Assembly: GCA_040506195.1 (NCBI GenBank)
Contig: JBEVXH010000003.1
Location: 62,001-126,000, forward strand
From: Thiodiazotropha sp040506195
GTDB taxonomy: Bacteria; Pseudomonadota; Gammaproteobacteria; Chromatiales; Chromatiaceae
Direction of reading: 5' to 3'
DNA: 64,000 nucleotides
This document shows positions 42,883 through 52,659 of the stretch, piece by piece. The notes beneath the pieces were generated by a model. That model was given only the letters and a program-made list of their open reading frames with translations, had not been told where the DNA came from and did not search any database. Position numbers and translations under genes: made by a program. Positions within the stretch are counted from its first letter, which is position 1, and each line of letters starts with the position of its first letter.

Positions 42883-44805
42883 GTGAATTTTTTCGAGCAT
42901 CAGGATGAAGCGAAACGCAACACCCAACGCCTGGTGTTGCTGTTTTTACTTGCAGTTGTAGTCATCATTCTCGCCATCGATACGGTATTGCTCATACTGT
43001 TCGGTAATCTACTCAGTGACACGGCGGAATCCCCTCAAACCCTGAGCGGCTTTCTCACTGAAAACAGCTCAATCCTGGTATTTGGTACCGGAGGGACAGG
43101 CGCTGCAATCGGGCTGGCCAGTCTCTTCCGTAGCGCCAGCCTGAAGGATGGCGGCGGTGCTGTGGCGCGTCAAATGGGAGGAGTGCCGGTAGAAGCCGAT
43201 CCAAAAGACCCGCTACGCCAACGCCTGCGCAACGTGGTGGAAGAGATCGCCATCGCCTCCGGCGTGCCGGTGCCCGAGATCTACATTATGGAGCAGGAAT
43301 CCGGCATCAATGCCTTTGCCGCCGGTTATTCACCCAGTGACGCGGCGGTGGCAGTAACCCGAGGCACCCTCGAAAATTTGAACCGCGAGGAGCTGCAGGG
43401 CGTCATCGCCCACGAATTCAGTCATATATTCAATGGTGACATGCGCCTTAACATACGGCTTATCGGCGCCCTGTTCGGCATCATGATCCTGGCGATTGCC
43501 GGCCGGCGCATCCTTTCAGGCGCTCGCTTCTCCTCAAGCTCAAAAAACAATAACGCTGGCGCGATAATCCTGTTTGCCGCCGCGCTCACCGCCATCGGCT
43601 ATATCGGCCTGTTCTTCGCTCGCTGGATCAAGGCTGCCGTCTCCCGCCAGCGGGAATACCTGGCCGACGCCTCGGCAGTGCAGTTTACCCGCAACCCGCA
43701 AGGTATCGCCGGCGCATTGAAAAAGATTGCCGTGCATACCCAGGGCACCTCATTAAACAGCGACAGCGAGGAGATATCGCATATGCTGTTCGGGCAGGGA
43801 ATGCACGCCGCTCTGTTTGCCACCCATCCTCCCGTCATCGAGCGCATCCAACGCATCGAACCCGGCTTTCGGGAACAGGAGCTGGGCGAAATTGCCAAAC
43901 GCCTGCTGCAGCGCTCACGTAGAGAAGCGGAAAAGGAGGCTGCCGCAACCCAGAAGACCGCGAAACGCGCCCCCTTCGATCCACGTACGATCATCGAGGG
44001 AATAGGCCGACCCGGTTGGGAGCAGATCATGGCTGCAGCGGCATTGGCGGCCAGCATGCCCGAGAGTATGCTCTCGGCAGCCCGTTCCACCGAGTGGGCG
44101 CCGGAGCTGCTGCTCTGCCTGCTCCTCGATAATGAAGCGTCAATACGTGATCAACAGCTATTCACCATCGCCAGTAACCTGGGAGCAGAGAGCGAGGCCC
44201 AGGTACGATTCCTGATGACCTCCGCCATGCCGATCCGACCTGAGCAGCGTCTCCCCCTGCTTGAGATCGCATTTCCCGCCCTGAAACGGCGCCCGATCGA
44301 TTTTATCCACCGCATGCTCGACACCGTTACAGAGATCGTACATCTCGATGGCAAGATAGAGGTATTCGAGTTTCTGCTTGCAAAGGTGATCAGTCTCTAT
44401 CTGACGGATGCGTTCAATCCCGCCCAAAGCCACACCGGCGGTAACCAAACCCTGGCGGATCAAGCCCAGGCAGTTAGGGATGTGATCGCCATCCTCGCCG
44501 ATCATGGCCATAAAGAGAGTGAGTTGATACATCTCAGCTATGAGAACGGCATCAACAGCACTGGACTGGAACAACTACCCATGCAGTGGCCGACCGATTG
44601 GGTAAAAACACTGGATATGGCGCTGGATAAACTCGACGACCTCAAGAACAAGGAGAAGGAGCGGCTGATTACCGCATTGATGGAAACAATCCTTACCGAC
44701 ACCCAGATCGCCACCGAAGAGCTGGAACTCCTGAGAGCGATCGGGTCAGCCCTGCATATCCCGCTCCCCTTACTGAGCGATCGCTCTGTGTCGCGTCAGC
44801 TCTGA
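42883..44805 (+). CDS. M48-family membrane metallopeptidase
   Basis: 640 residues from a GTG start. Two N-terminal membrane segments (about 18-45 and 62-85) are followed by the zinc site HEFSH at residues 177-181 with glutamate 178 as base. More membrane segments (200-215, 228-245) come next, then REYLADASAVQF with the third ligand, as in HtpX-like proteases. The last 250 residues are a helical domain of unknown role that contains a TerB-like acidic pattern (DTVTEIVHLDGKIEVFEF). Co-transcribed with lemA. Confidence 0.88.
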   Translation: MNFFEHQDEAKRNTQRLVLLFLLAVVVIILAIDTVLLILFGNLLSDTAESPQTLSGFLTENSSILVFGTGGTGAAIGLASLFRSASLKDGGGAVARQMGGVPVEADPKDPLRQRLRNVVEEIAIASGVPVPEIYIMEQESGINAFAAGYSPSDAAVAVTRGTLENLNREELQGVIAHEFSHIFNGDMRLNIRLIGALFGIMILAIAGRRILSGARFSSSSKNNNAGAIILFAAALTAIGYIGLFFARWIKAAVSRQREYLADASAVQFTRNPQGIAGALKKIAVHTQGTSLNSDSEEISHMLFGQGMHAALFATHPPVIERIQRIEPGFREQELGEIAKRLLQRSRREAEKEAAATQKTAKRAPFDPRTIIEGIGRPGWEQIMAAAALAASMPESMLSAARSTEWAPELLLCLLLDNEASIRDQQLFTIASNLGAESEAQVRFLMTSAMPIRPEQRLPLLEIAFPALKRRPIDFIHRMLDTVTEIVHLDGKIEVFEFLLAKVISLYLTDAFNPAQSHTGGNQTLADQAQAVRDVIAILADHGHKESELIHLSYENGINSTGLEQLPMQWPTDWVKTLDMALDKLDDLKNKEKERLITALMETILTDTQIATEELELLRAIGSALHIPLPLLSDRSVSRQL

Positions 44806-44852
44806 ATAACCTCAGTCGAAACCATTCCCAGACCGGAACGGCGCTTACTTTG

Positions 44853-44870
44853 GGCCTGTTAACACAAATT
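44853..44870. repeat. Small dispersed element, end remnant F
   Basis: GGGCCTGTTAACACAAATTG is the family terminus without an adjoining CTAG (flank TTTG) and without a second end. It lies in the 77 bp between the convergent peptidase and HNH genes. Confidence 0.5.
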
Positions 44871-44882
44871 GCAGGATTTTCG

Positions 44883-45254
44883 TTACTTTTTCTGTTTCAG
44901 CAGATCAGCCAAGTCACCGAAAGGCTGATGGGTACTGGCACGGTTCGCAGCTGTCTCGGCAGAGGAGTAACCGGCATCAGCTTCGAGGTGACGGGAATGT
45001 TCATTATCATGACAATAGATACACAGCAATTCCCAATTGCTACCATCCGGAGGGTTGTTGTCGTGATCATGATCTCGATGATGTACCGTCAGCTCCCTGA
45101 GATTTTCCCGGCTAAACTCCCTCGTACAGCGACCACAAACCCATGGATAGAGCTTCAGCGCCTGTTCCCGATAACCCTTCTCCCGCTGTTCCCTGTCACG
45201 ACGGGCCTGGGCGACGATCCGGTCCAGTTTCTCATTTGACCGCTCCGACGACAT
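44883..45254 (-). CDS. yajD: YajD-like HNH nuclease
   Basis: 123 residues from the ATG at 45254 (AGAGGTTG before it). Zinc-binding CGRC and CIYCH pairs enclose LTVHHRDHDHDNNPPDGSNWELLC, the HNH core, as in E. coli YajD. Nuclease activity is inferred from the motif; biological role unknown. Confidence 0.88.
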   Translation of the reverse strand: MSSERSNEKLDRIVAQARRDREQREKGYREQALKLYPWVCGRCTREFSRENLRELTVHHRDHDHDNNPPDGSNWELLCIYCHDNEHSRHLEADAGYSSAETAANRASTHQPFGDLADLLKQKK

Positions 45255-45475
45255 ATTCAACCTCTGATTGACGGAAGTATTAGGGATACGGCGTACGAGT
45301 GACGCCATTCAATGGTAAATATAGCCGTTTTCCTGATCCTTACCCGCGCCCGGACTCAACCGGACTGACATACCCTTGGCCAAGATCGCCCCCAATGCGG
45401 CTTCATGGCTGACGGCTGTATCCCACGCTGATAACATCGATTGCCATGAGACATTAATCAGTAGAGTATCCCACT

Positions 45476-47407
45476 GTGAAAAACTCACTTCTACTCCGAT
45501 TCGGAACGGTTATCACCATCCTCTTCATCCTGGCGGTCTCGGGCATGGTGAGTTCGATGATTATCGCTGAAACCGCCGAAGGTTATGCCGCAGCCATCAA
45601 TCAGGCCGGCACATTGCGCATGCAATCCTATCGCATCGCCAGCAGTCTGGTGCATAGAACGAAGTTCCATGGCGAATTTGCCGCCAGCCGGACCAGCGAC
45701 CTGGTCACTGAATATAACCAGCGCCTGTTCAGTCACCGTATCCACGATGTACTGACAAAGGGACCCCATAAAAAGGTCACCGAAAGCTATGCAAAAGTCG
45801 AATCCCAGTGGCGGGAGCTGATGCTGCCCAATCTCGAAGATTACCTGAAATTGAGCGCATCCACTTCCCTATCGACCGATGAGAGGCGTCAACTCGACAT
45901 CAGTCAGCGTAACTATCTGTCATTGGTGGACAACTTCGTCGACGATATCCACAGATTTGTCGAGGCCCTCGAAATCGATGCCGAAGAGATAAACCAACAA
46001 CTCAGAATCATCCAGATCATACTGCTGACCCTGACGTTTCTGGTTGCACTGATCAGTCTCTATCTGACCAAGACACGGGTACTCAACCCGCTGCGTAATC
46101 TGCTGGCCTGCGCCAACGCGGCACGACACGGCGACTTTTCCGTACGCAGCCGCTATCTTAGCGATGACGAACTGGGTCAACTGGGTCAGGCGTTTAATGT
46201 AATGGCCGAGGATCTTTCCGTGATCTATGCGGATCTTGAAAACCGGGTACGTAAAAAGACCCATGACCTGGAACAGAGCAATCGCACACTGGAACTGCTC
46301 TATTCCGCCACCAAGCGGTTGAGCGACTCCACGTTGAGCGAAGATGTGCTGATCGCGGTGATACACGATATCGAGGCATTATTGGGCGTGAATAACGGCA
46401 CCATCTGTCTCGGTCAGCCCGGCGATCAACATGCCTATCGATATGCCTCCACGCGGGACACCGATATCCTTTCAAAGGAAAAACCGGACAATCAGTGTGC
46501 GATCTGTCTCGGTGAAGGCAGATCACATACCTTCAAAATCGCCAAGTCAGATACCCATGCGCCGGTTAATGTCTTTTCCACACCAATCAGGGACAAGACC
46601 CAGCAATACGGCGTATTGCTGGTGGAATTTCCCCTGACCACGCAGCTGGAGGAGTGGCAGGAGCGCCTGTTGGAGACTGTCGCCAGCCATATTGCCCTGG
46701 CAATCAACGTCGCACAGCAAGTGACCCAGAGTCGAAAGCTCTCATTAATGGAGGAACGCAGTGTCATTGCAAGAGAGCTGCATGACTCCATTGCCCAATC
46801 TCTCTCCTACCTGAAGATCCAGGTATCCAAGTTGGAAAAATCGATAAACGATGAGCGTGACAAAAAAGATATTTTGTTGGTCAGCGCGGCCTTGCGTTCT
46901 GCGCTCAACGGCGCCTATCGACAACTGCGGGAACTGTTGACCACCTTCAGACTCAGGGTCACCGACGCCGACCTGGGCAAACTGATCAGGGAGACGGTCG
47001 AGGAGTTTGAAAACAGATCAGGAATTGTTATTGAATACACCAACCATATCGGAAATTGTCAATTCACGCCCAATGCAGAGATACACATCATACAGATCAT
47101 CCGCGAGGCGCTCTCGAACGTCATTCGCCATGCCAATGCAAGACGGGCCAGGGTGGTGCTGAAATGCAATCAGACGGGACGGGTCAATGTCAGCATCGAG
47201 GATGACGGCATCGGAATCAATGACGAAAGTGATATGATGCAACATTATGGATTGCCTATCATGAAAGAGCGTGCCGAGTGGCTGGGCGGAACATTGACCA
47301 TCAACGAACCGGCAGGTGGCGGCACCCGAATAGAACTCAATTTCAATATTACGGACGCCTCCAACAGTGAATCCAAGAAGATGTTGATCGAGCAGTTAAA
47401 AACATGA
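45476..47407 (+). CDS. narX: NarX-type nitrate/nitrite sensor histidine kinase
   Basis: 643 residues from a GTG start. First membrane helix at about 5-30; the ligand-binding P-box region reads AINQAGTLRMQSYRIASSLV; second helix near 178-198 (IILLTLTFLVALISLYL), then HAMP. A GAF-like central part contains cysteines (CAICLGEG). HisKA_3 with the phospho-accepting His is in VIARELHDSIAQSLSYLKIQVSKL, and the ATPase domain ends VSIEDDGIGI and GGGTRIELNF. It overlaps narL by 4 nt and sits upstream of nap. Confidence 0.94.
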   Translation: MKNSLLLRFGTVITILFILAVSGMVSSMIIAETAEGYAAAINQAGTLRMQSYRIASSLVHRTKFHGEFAASRTSDLVTEYNQRLFSHRIHDVLTKGPHKKVTESYAKVESQWRELMLPNLEDYLKLSASTSLSTDERRQLDISQRNYLSLVDNFVDDIHRFVEALEIDAEEINQQLRIIQIILLTLTFLVALISLYLTKTRVLNPLRNLLACANAARHGDFSVRSRYLSDDELGQLGQAFNVMAEDLSVIYADLENRVRKKTHDLEQSNRTLELLYSATKRLSDSTLSEDVLIAVIHDIEALLGVNNGTICLGQPGDQHAYRYASTRDTDILSKEKPDNQCAICLGEGRSHTFKIAKSDTHAPVNVFSTPIRDKTQQYGVLLVEFPLTTQLEEWQERLLETVASHIALAINVAQQVTQSRKLSLMEERSVIARELHDSIAQSLSYLKIQVSKLEKSINDERDKKDILLVSAALRSALNGAYRQLRELLTTFRLRVTDADLGKLIRETVEEFENRSGIVIEYTNHIGNCQFTPNAEIHIIQIIREALSNVIRHANARRARVVLKCNQTGRVNVSIEDDGIGINDESDMMQHYGLPIMKERAEWLGGTLTINEPAGGGTRIELNFNITDASNSESKKMLIEQLKT

Positions 47408-48066
47408 CTGAACAGCAAACCTACACTGTACTCACTATCGACGATCATCCTCTGTTCAGGAAGGGTGTATCCGATCTGATCGATATGGATGATACCCTGA
47501 ACTTGGTGGGTGAGGCAGCCAACGGACCCGACGGATTGGTAGTGGCGAAACAGTTCAATCCGGACCTGATCCTGCTGGATATCAATATGAAGGGCATGAA
47601 CGGACTCGAAACCCTGAAGGCGATCAGAGAACAGGAGATCGACTCCAGGGTGCTTATGCTCACTGTGTCCGACAATGAAGAGGATGTACTGACCGCCTTA
47701 CGCCTGGGTGCGGACGGCTATCTGCTGAAGGATATGGAACCCGAGGATATCCTGAAATCGATCCGCAAGGCGGTGAAAGGCTCCCTGGTGATCAGCGACC
47801 ACCTGACTCAATTACTGGCTAAAGCACTGAGGGAGGATGACAAACTCAAAGTAAAGGATCCCATCACCTCGCTGACCGCCAGGGAGAAAGAGATTTTGCA
47901 ATGCATAGCCCAGGGCCAGAGCAACAAGCAGATTGCAAATGTCCTGAATATCTCGGAAGGAACGGTCAAGGTACATGTCAAGCATCTACTCAAGAAGCTC
48001 AACCTGCACTCCCGAACCGAAGCGGCCGTGTGGGCATTGAAAGAGGGAATCACAGCTGGCCGTTAA
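47404..48066 (+). CDS. narL: NarL/NarP-type response regulator
   Basis: 220 residues. Receiver domain with DD (residues about 12-13), the phospho-Asp in DLILLDINMKGMNG and Lys in YLLKDME. A C-terminal LuxR-type helix-turn-helix reads LTAREKEILQCIAQGQSNKQIANVLNISEGTVKVHVKHLLKKL. Partner of NarX; a likely target is the nap operon 280 bp downstream. Confidence 0.95.
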   Translation: MTEQQTYTVLTIDDHPLFRKGVSDLIDMDDTLNLVGEAANGPDGLVVAKQFNPDLILLDINMKGMNGLETLKAIREQEIDSRVLMLTVSDNEEDVLTALRLGADGYLLKDMEPEDILKSIRKAVKGSLVISDHLTQLLAKALREDDKLKVKDPITSLTAREKEILQCIAQGQSNKQIANVLNISEGTVKVHVKHLLKKLNLHSRTEAAVWALKEGITAGR

Positions 48067-48150
48067 TCGTTTCAAGCGCCTCAAACCGATCCGTTCAAGT
48101 CACTATTTTCGTCCATCAACCCGATTCTCTACCTCATACGACATACAGCC

Positions 48151-48166
48151 TACCCAAATGGTAGTA
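48151..48166. promoter_or_regulatory. Possible NarL 7-2-7 site upstream of nap
   Basis: TACCCAAATGGTAGTA has two facing heptamers spaced by 2 bp, partially matching TACYYMT. It lies about 70 bp upstream of the FNR-like box. Similarity is modest. Confidence 0.35.
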
Positions 48167-48236
48167 CCGGAAACTACCAAAAAATTAGTAACTTCTTGAT
48201 TTTATTAATAAATTCTTAATCTTTTCTATTCAATCC

Positions 48237-48250
48237 TTGATCCGTGTCAA
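48237..48250. promoter_or_regulatory. FNR-box-like site upstream of napF
   Basis: TTGATCCGTGTCAA differs from TTGAT-N4-ATCAA at one position and lies 98 bp before the napF start. Placement fits FNR activation of the nap operon. Confidence 0.65.
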
Positions 48251-48347
48251 AGCGGTCGCACTCCTCTGGTGAAACACTCTAGGCTCATTGAGAAATTGTC
48301 ACTTAAATCCGGTGAGCTATCGCCGATTCGACTACCTCGATTGAGGC

Positions 48348-48899
48348 ATGATTGTGGATATATCCATAGACAGAGTTCAGTTCCTCCGTGGCGACCTCAG
48401 CAGTCGCCGCAGAGGCATACATCCACCCTGGTCGATCGGGGATTCCAGCTTCCTGGAACTCTGCAACCGATGCGATGAGTGCATCAAGGCATGCCCGCCC
48501 GCAATTATCATAAACGGGTCAGGCGGCTTCCCTGTGATTGACTTCACAAGGGGTCATTGCACATTTTGCGGCGACTGCGTAAAGGCGTGCCAACCCAAGG
48601 CTTTGGAATTCTCCGACGATTTATCCACTCCACCCTGGTTGCTTGAGATCGAAATCGAACAGTCGTGCCTCTCCCTCAATGGCGTTGTCTGCAGAAGCTG
48701 CGGCGACATCTGCGAGGAACGCGTAATTCGGTTTCAGCTTCAAACGGGTGGCCGCTCACAGCCGCAGCCCGATCTATCGATCTGTACCGGCTGCGGGGCC
48801 TGTGTCGCAATTTGTCCGAGTAAATCAATAACAATTACCCCCATTTCAAATGACCACGCGGTATCAACAATAGTCCGTGAGGAGATGTTCAATCCATGA
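48348..48899 (+). CDS. napF: NapF, cytoplasmic ferredoxin-like accessory protein
   Basis: 183 residues with three [4Fe-4S] motifs: CNRCDECIKACP, CTFCGDCVKACQP and CTGCGACVAICPS, plus an extra CRSCGDICEE. NapF interacts with NapA in the cytoplasm during maturation. First gene of napFDAGHBC; overlaps napD by ATGA. Confidence 0.9.
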   Translation: MIVDISIDRVQFLRGDLSSRRRGIHPPWSIGDSSFLELCNRCDECIKACPPAIIINGSGGFPVIDFTRGHCTFCGDCVKACQPKALEFSDDLSTPPWLLEIEIEQSCLSLNGVVCRSCGDICEERVIRFQLQTGGRSQPQPDLSICTGCGACVAICPSKSITITPISNDHAVSTIVREEMFNP

Positions 48900-49165
48900 A
48901 TATATGCAGCTTGATCGTCCATACCCAACCGACTCAGGGAGCCGAGGTGTGCCAACGCCTGCAAGGGTTCCAGGGAGTCGAGGTCCATGGAGGAACCGAG
49001 GATGACAAATTGATTGTCACTATTGAGGACGAGGGTGAGTCGATGTCACCCGTGTCTGACACCATGAATGCCCTTCGTGACGTCAAAGGCGTCGTGAACA
49101 CTGTTTTGATTTATCACTATGGCGGTGAAGAGTCGATGGAGGAAATGAACCGTGAAATTAACTAG
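48896..49165 (+). CDS. napD: NapD, chaperone of NapA
   Basis: 89 residues. ICSLIVHTQPTQGAEVCQRLQGFQGVEVHGGTEDDKLIVTIE is the family fold, which binds the NapA twin-arginine signal. It overlaps napF (4 nt) and napA (14 nt). Confidence 0.92.
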   Translation: MNICSLIVHTQPTQGAEVCQRLQGFQGVEVHGGTEDDKLIVTIEDEGESMSPVSDTMNALRDVKGVVNTVLIYHYGGEESMEEMNREIN

Positions 49166-51722
49166 AAGAGATTTTATCAAGAGTAATGCAGTGGCCGCAG
49201 CAGCCTCCGTGGCTGGTGTTACCCTGCCGGTCAGCCAAACCGTTGCTGCCGATGCAGACGACGGCATTCGTTGGGACAAGGCTGCCTGCCGTTACTGCGG
49301 TACCGGCTGCAGCGTACTGATGGGCGTCAAAGACGGTAAAGTCGTGGCCAGCCAGGGCGATCCTGATGCACCGGTCAACAAGGGCCTCAACTGTATCAAG
49401 GGCTACTTTCTGCCGAAGATCCTCTATGGTGAGGATCGACTGACCAAACCGCTGTTGCGCAAGACCAACGGCAAATATGACAAGAACGGCAAATTCGAAG
49501 CCGTTTCCTGGGAAGAGGCCTTCAAGACGATGGCCGAGAAATGGGTCGCTGCCCGTAAAGCCAAAGGACCTAAGGGCATTGGTATGTTCGGTTCCGGTCA
49601 ATGGACCGTGTGGGAAGGTTATGCGGCCTCCAAACTGCTGAAGGCAGGCTTCCGTTCCAACAGCCTGGAACCCAACGCCCGTCACTGCATGGCCTCTGCG
49701 GTGGGCGCCTTCATGCGCGCCTTCGGCATCGATGAGCCGATGGGCTGTTACGATGATCTGGAGCACGCCGATGTCTTCGTGCTGTGGGGCGCCAACATGG
49801 CGGAGATGCATCCGATTCTCTGGTCCCGTCTCACCGACACCCGTCTGACCAAACCCGGCTGTGAAGTCCATGTGCTCTCAACCTTCGAGCATCGCTGCTA
49901 CGAGCTGGCCGACAACGGCATGGTATTCGAGCCCCAGACCGATCTGGCGATCCTCAACTATATCGCCAACTACATCATCCAGAACAAGGCCTACAACAAG
50001 GAGTTCATCGACAAGCACGTCAACTTCACCAAGACCCCGACCGATATCGGTTACGGTCTGCGTGCCAACGATCCACGCGAGAAGGCCGCCAAGAACCGGG
50101 CCAAGGGCAAGCTCACCAAGATCAGTTTCGAAGAGTATGCCAAGTCGGTCGAGCCTTATACTCTGGAGTACACATCCAAGCTCTCCAAGGTGCCGAAGGA
50201 CAAGCTGCTGAGACTGGCCAAGGCCTACGCCGATCCCAACAAGAAGGTCTCATCCTACTGGACCATGGGCTTCAATCAGCATACCCGCGGCGTCTGGGTC
50301 AACGGTCTCTGCTACAACGTCCATCTGCTGATGGGCAAGATCGCCGAACCCGGCAACAGCCCCTTCTCCCTCACCGGCCAGCCCTCCGCCTGCGGCACCG
50401 CGCGCGAGGTCGGCACCTTCACCCACAGGCTGCCCGCAGACCTGGTGACCAAGAAGGATGCCCACTGCAAGTTCGCCGAGAAGACCTGGAAACTGCCGGC
50501 CGGCACGATTCCCAGGGCCAACGGCAAGACCGACGACGCCGACCAGACCGACATCAGCGGCAAGCCCATGGGCAAGACCCTGATCCACGCGGTCGCCATG
50601 CACCGCGCCCTCAACGACGGCAAGATGAACACCTTCTGGGTCATGTGCAACAACAACATGCAGGCCGCGGCCAACATGAATGACGAGAGTTATCCCGGTT
50701 GGCGCAACCCGAACAACTTCGTCACCGTCTCCGACCCCTATCCCACGGTATCGGCACAGGCCGCAGACCTGATCCTGCCCACCGCCATGTGGATTGAGAA
50801 GGAGGGCGCCTACGGTAATGCCGAGCGGCGTACCCAGTTCTGGCGTCAGCAGGTTGCCGCACCGGGCGAAGCCAAGTCCGACGTCTGGCAGATCATGGAG
50901 TTCTCCAAGTATGTCAAGGTGAAGGATGTCTGGCCCGAGGATCTGATCGCCAAGATGCCCGAATATGCCGACAAAACCCTGTTCGACGTGCTCTACGCCA
51001 ACGGCCAGGTGGACAAGTTCCCGGCGGAACAGGTCACCGACAGCCGCGGCAACAAGTACGGCAACGACGAGTCGGCAGACTTCGGTTTCTACGTACAGAA
51101 AGGCCTGTTCGAAGAGTATCGCCTCTTCAACTCCGTCGAGGGTATCCCGAAGAAGGGTCACGAGATGGCCGACTTCGATACCTACCACAAGGTCCGCGGT
51201 CTGCGCTGGCCGGTAATCGACGGCAAGGAGACACTGTGGCGTTTCCGTGAAGGCTACGATCCCCATGTGGCCAAGGGTGATGGGGTCAAGTTCTACGGCA
51301 AGCCTGACGGCAAGGCCAACATCATCACCGCGCCCTATGAGCCGGCCGCCGAACCGCCGGATAAGGAGTACGATCTGTGGCTCTGCACCGGCCGTGTATT
51401 GGAACACTGGCACTCCGGTTCGATGACCCGTCGCGTTCCCGAACTCTATCGTGCGGTGCCCGATGCGGTGGTCTACATGCACCCGAAAGACGCCAAGAAA
51501 CGTCGTCTGCGTAACGGTGCGCTGGCCAAGCTCACCACCCGTCGTGGCGAGATCGTGTGCAAGGTCGACACCAAGGGTCGCAACAAGTGTCCCGAGGGCC
51601 TGATCTTCGTGCCATGGTTCGATGCGGGACGCCTGGTCAACAAACTGACCCTCGACCAGACCGATCCGCTCTCGAAAGAGACGGACTACAAGAAGTGCGG
51701 TGTCAAGGTGACACGCGCATAG
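49152..51722 (+). CDS. napA: NapA, periplasmic nitrate reductase catalytic subunit
   Basis: 856 residues from a GTG start. Twin-arginine signal (RRDFIK at 5-10); [4Fe-4S] ligands C46, C49, C53 and C81; the Mo-coordinating cysteine is in NARHCMASAV. WMCNNN-type and HWHSGSMTRRVPEL motifs of molybdopterin guanine dinucleotide binding follow. Slightly longer than the E. coli enzyme. Codon use is strongly biased to G/C-ending codons, consistent with high expression. Reduces nitrate to nitrite in the periplasm. Confidence 0.97.
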   Translation: MKLTRRDFIKSNAVAAAASVAGVTLPVSQTVAADADDGIRWDKAACRYCGTGCSVLMGVKDGKVVASQGDPDAPVNKGLNCIKGYFLPKILYGEDRLTKPLLRKTNGKYDKNGKFEAVSWEEAFKTMAEKWVAARKAKGPKGIGMFGSGQWTVWEGYAASKLLKAGFRSNSLEPNARHCMASAVGAFMRAFGIDEPMGCYDDLEHADVFVLWGANMAEMHPILWSRLTDTRLTKPGCEVHVLSTFEHRCYELADNGMVFEPQTDLAILNYIANYIIQNKAYNKEFIDKHVNFTKTPTDIGYGLRANDPREKAAKNRAKGKLTKISFEEYAKSVEPYTLEYTSKLSKVPKDKLLRLAKAYADPNKKVSSYWTMGFNQHTRGVWVNGLCYNVHLLMGKIAEPGNSPFSLTGQPSACGTAREVGTFTHRLPADLVTKKDAHCKFAEKTWKLPAGTIPRANGKTDDADQTDISGKPMGKTLIHAVAMHRALNDGKMNTFWVMCNNNMQAAANMNDESYPGWRNPNNFVTVSDPYPTVSAQAADLILPTAMWIEKEGAYGNAERRTQFWRQQVAAPGEAKSDVWQIMEFSKYVKVKDVWPEDLIAKMPEYADKTLFDVLYANGQVDKFPAEQVTDSRGNKYGNDESADFGFYVQKGLFEEYRLFNSVEGIPKKGHEMADFDTYHKVRGLRWPVIDGKETLWRFREGYDPHVAKGDGVKFYGKPDGKANIITAPYEPAAEPPDKEYDLWLCTGRVLEHWHSGSMTRRVPELYRAVPDAVVYMHPKDAKKRRLRNGALAKLTTRRGEIVCKVDTKGRNKCPEGLIFVPWFDAGRLVNKLTLDQTDPLSKETDYKKCGVKVTRA

Positions 51723-51800
51723 CTTGTACGGTACCGGTCCGGGCAACCGGACCGGCGGTTAACTGAAAACGGAGCACTGAATCGCAGTATCACATCAGTC

Positions 51801-52658
51801 ATGTCGGAAACAGAGAGAAAAAACGAGATCAACCGTCGGCAGTTTCTGGGCAATATGCTAAAAACCGCCTGTGGTGTAGGATTGATCGGACTGGGACTGG
51901 GCGCCTATTCGAAACGGGCCTCTACCATGCCGGCCAACTACATTCGCCCCCCCGGCGCCTTGCCGGAGGAGGATTTTCTCGGCGCCTGCATTCGCTGTGG
52001 CCTCTGTGTGCGCGATTGTCCCTACGACATTCTGTTTCTGGGTGAGGTTGGTGACGAAGTCGCCACGGGAACGCCCTATTTCATCGCCCGTACAGGGCCG
52101 TGTGAGATGTGCGAGGACATTCCCTGTGTGGTGGCCTGTCCTACCAACGCCCTCGACCATGACCTGAAGGATATCGAAGATTCGCGTATGGGCTTGGCTG
52201 TGCTCATCGACCAGGAAAGCTGTATTGCGTTCCACGGGCTGCGTTGTGAAGTCTGCTTCAACGTCTGTCCGATCCGCAATCGCGCCATCACCCTGGATAT
52301 GCAGCACAACTCCCGTTCCGGTAAGCATGCCCTGTTCATTCCCGTGGTCCACTCCGAAGCCTGTACCGGCTGTGGACTCTGTGAACGCGCATGCATTCTG
52401 GAAGAGGCGGCCATCAAGGTCTTTCCCATGCACCTGGCGAAGGGTGAATTGGGCAAGCACTACCGTTTGGGCTGGAAGGAGAAAGAGAAAGCGGGCAGGT
52501 CACTGGTCACTCCCGACACCGAGCATCGTTACAACCTGCCCGAAGGGGTGCGTTACGACCTGCAGGGTGAAGGGTTGATCATCGAAGGCGAGGCCGAGGA
52601 GACACCCTTCTCCTCCAATCCTTTGGATACACTCAATAGCGGTTTCATGGACAAGTAG
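51801..52658 (+). CDS. napG: NapG, periplasmic ferredoxin-type subunit
   Basis: 285 residues with a twin-arginine signal (RRQFLGNML) and four [4Fe-4S] motifs (CIRCGLCVRDCP, CEMCEDIPCVVACP, CEVCFNVCP, CTGCGLCERACI). With NapH it passes quinol electrons to NapC/NapB/NapA. Stop is 1 nt before the napH start. Confidence 0.95.
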   Translation: MSETERKNEINRRQFLGNMLKTACGVGLIGLGLGAYSKRASTMPANYIRPPGALPEEDFLGACIRCGLCVRDCPYDILFLGEVGDEVATGTPYFIARTGPCEMCEDIPCVVACPTNALDHDLKDIEDSRMGLAVLIDQESCIAFHGLRCEVCFNVCPIRNRAITLDMQHNSRSGKHALFIPVVHSEACTGCGLCERACILEEAAIKVFPMHLAKGELGKHYRLGWKEKEKAGRSLVTPDTEHRYNLPEGVRYDLQGEGLIIEGEAEETPFSSNPLDTLNSGFMDK

Positions 52659-52659
52659 C

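Noticed and set aside
50250..51746. Very long open frame antisense to napA (about 498 codons), and others of the kind opposite dsrK, dsrB and pyrG
   Set aside because: They mirror the strong codon bias of the sense genes; no ribosome site or recognisable motif, while the sense frames are well-known proteins.
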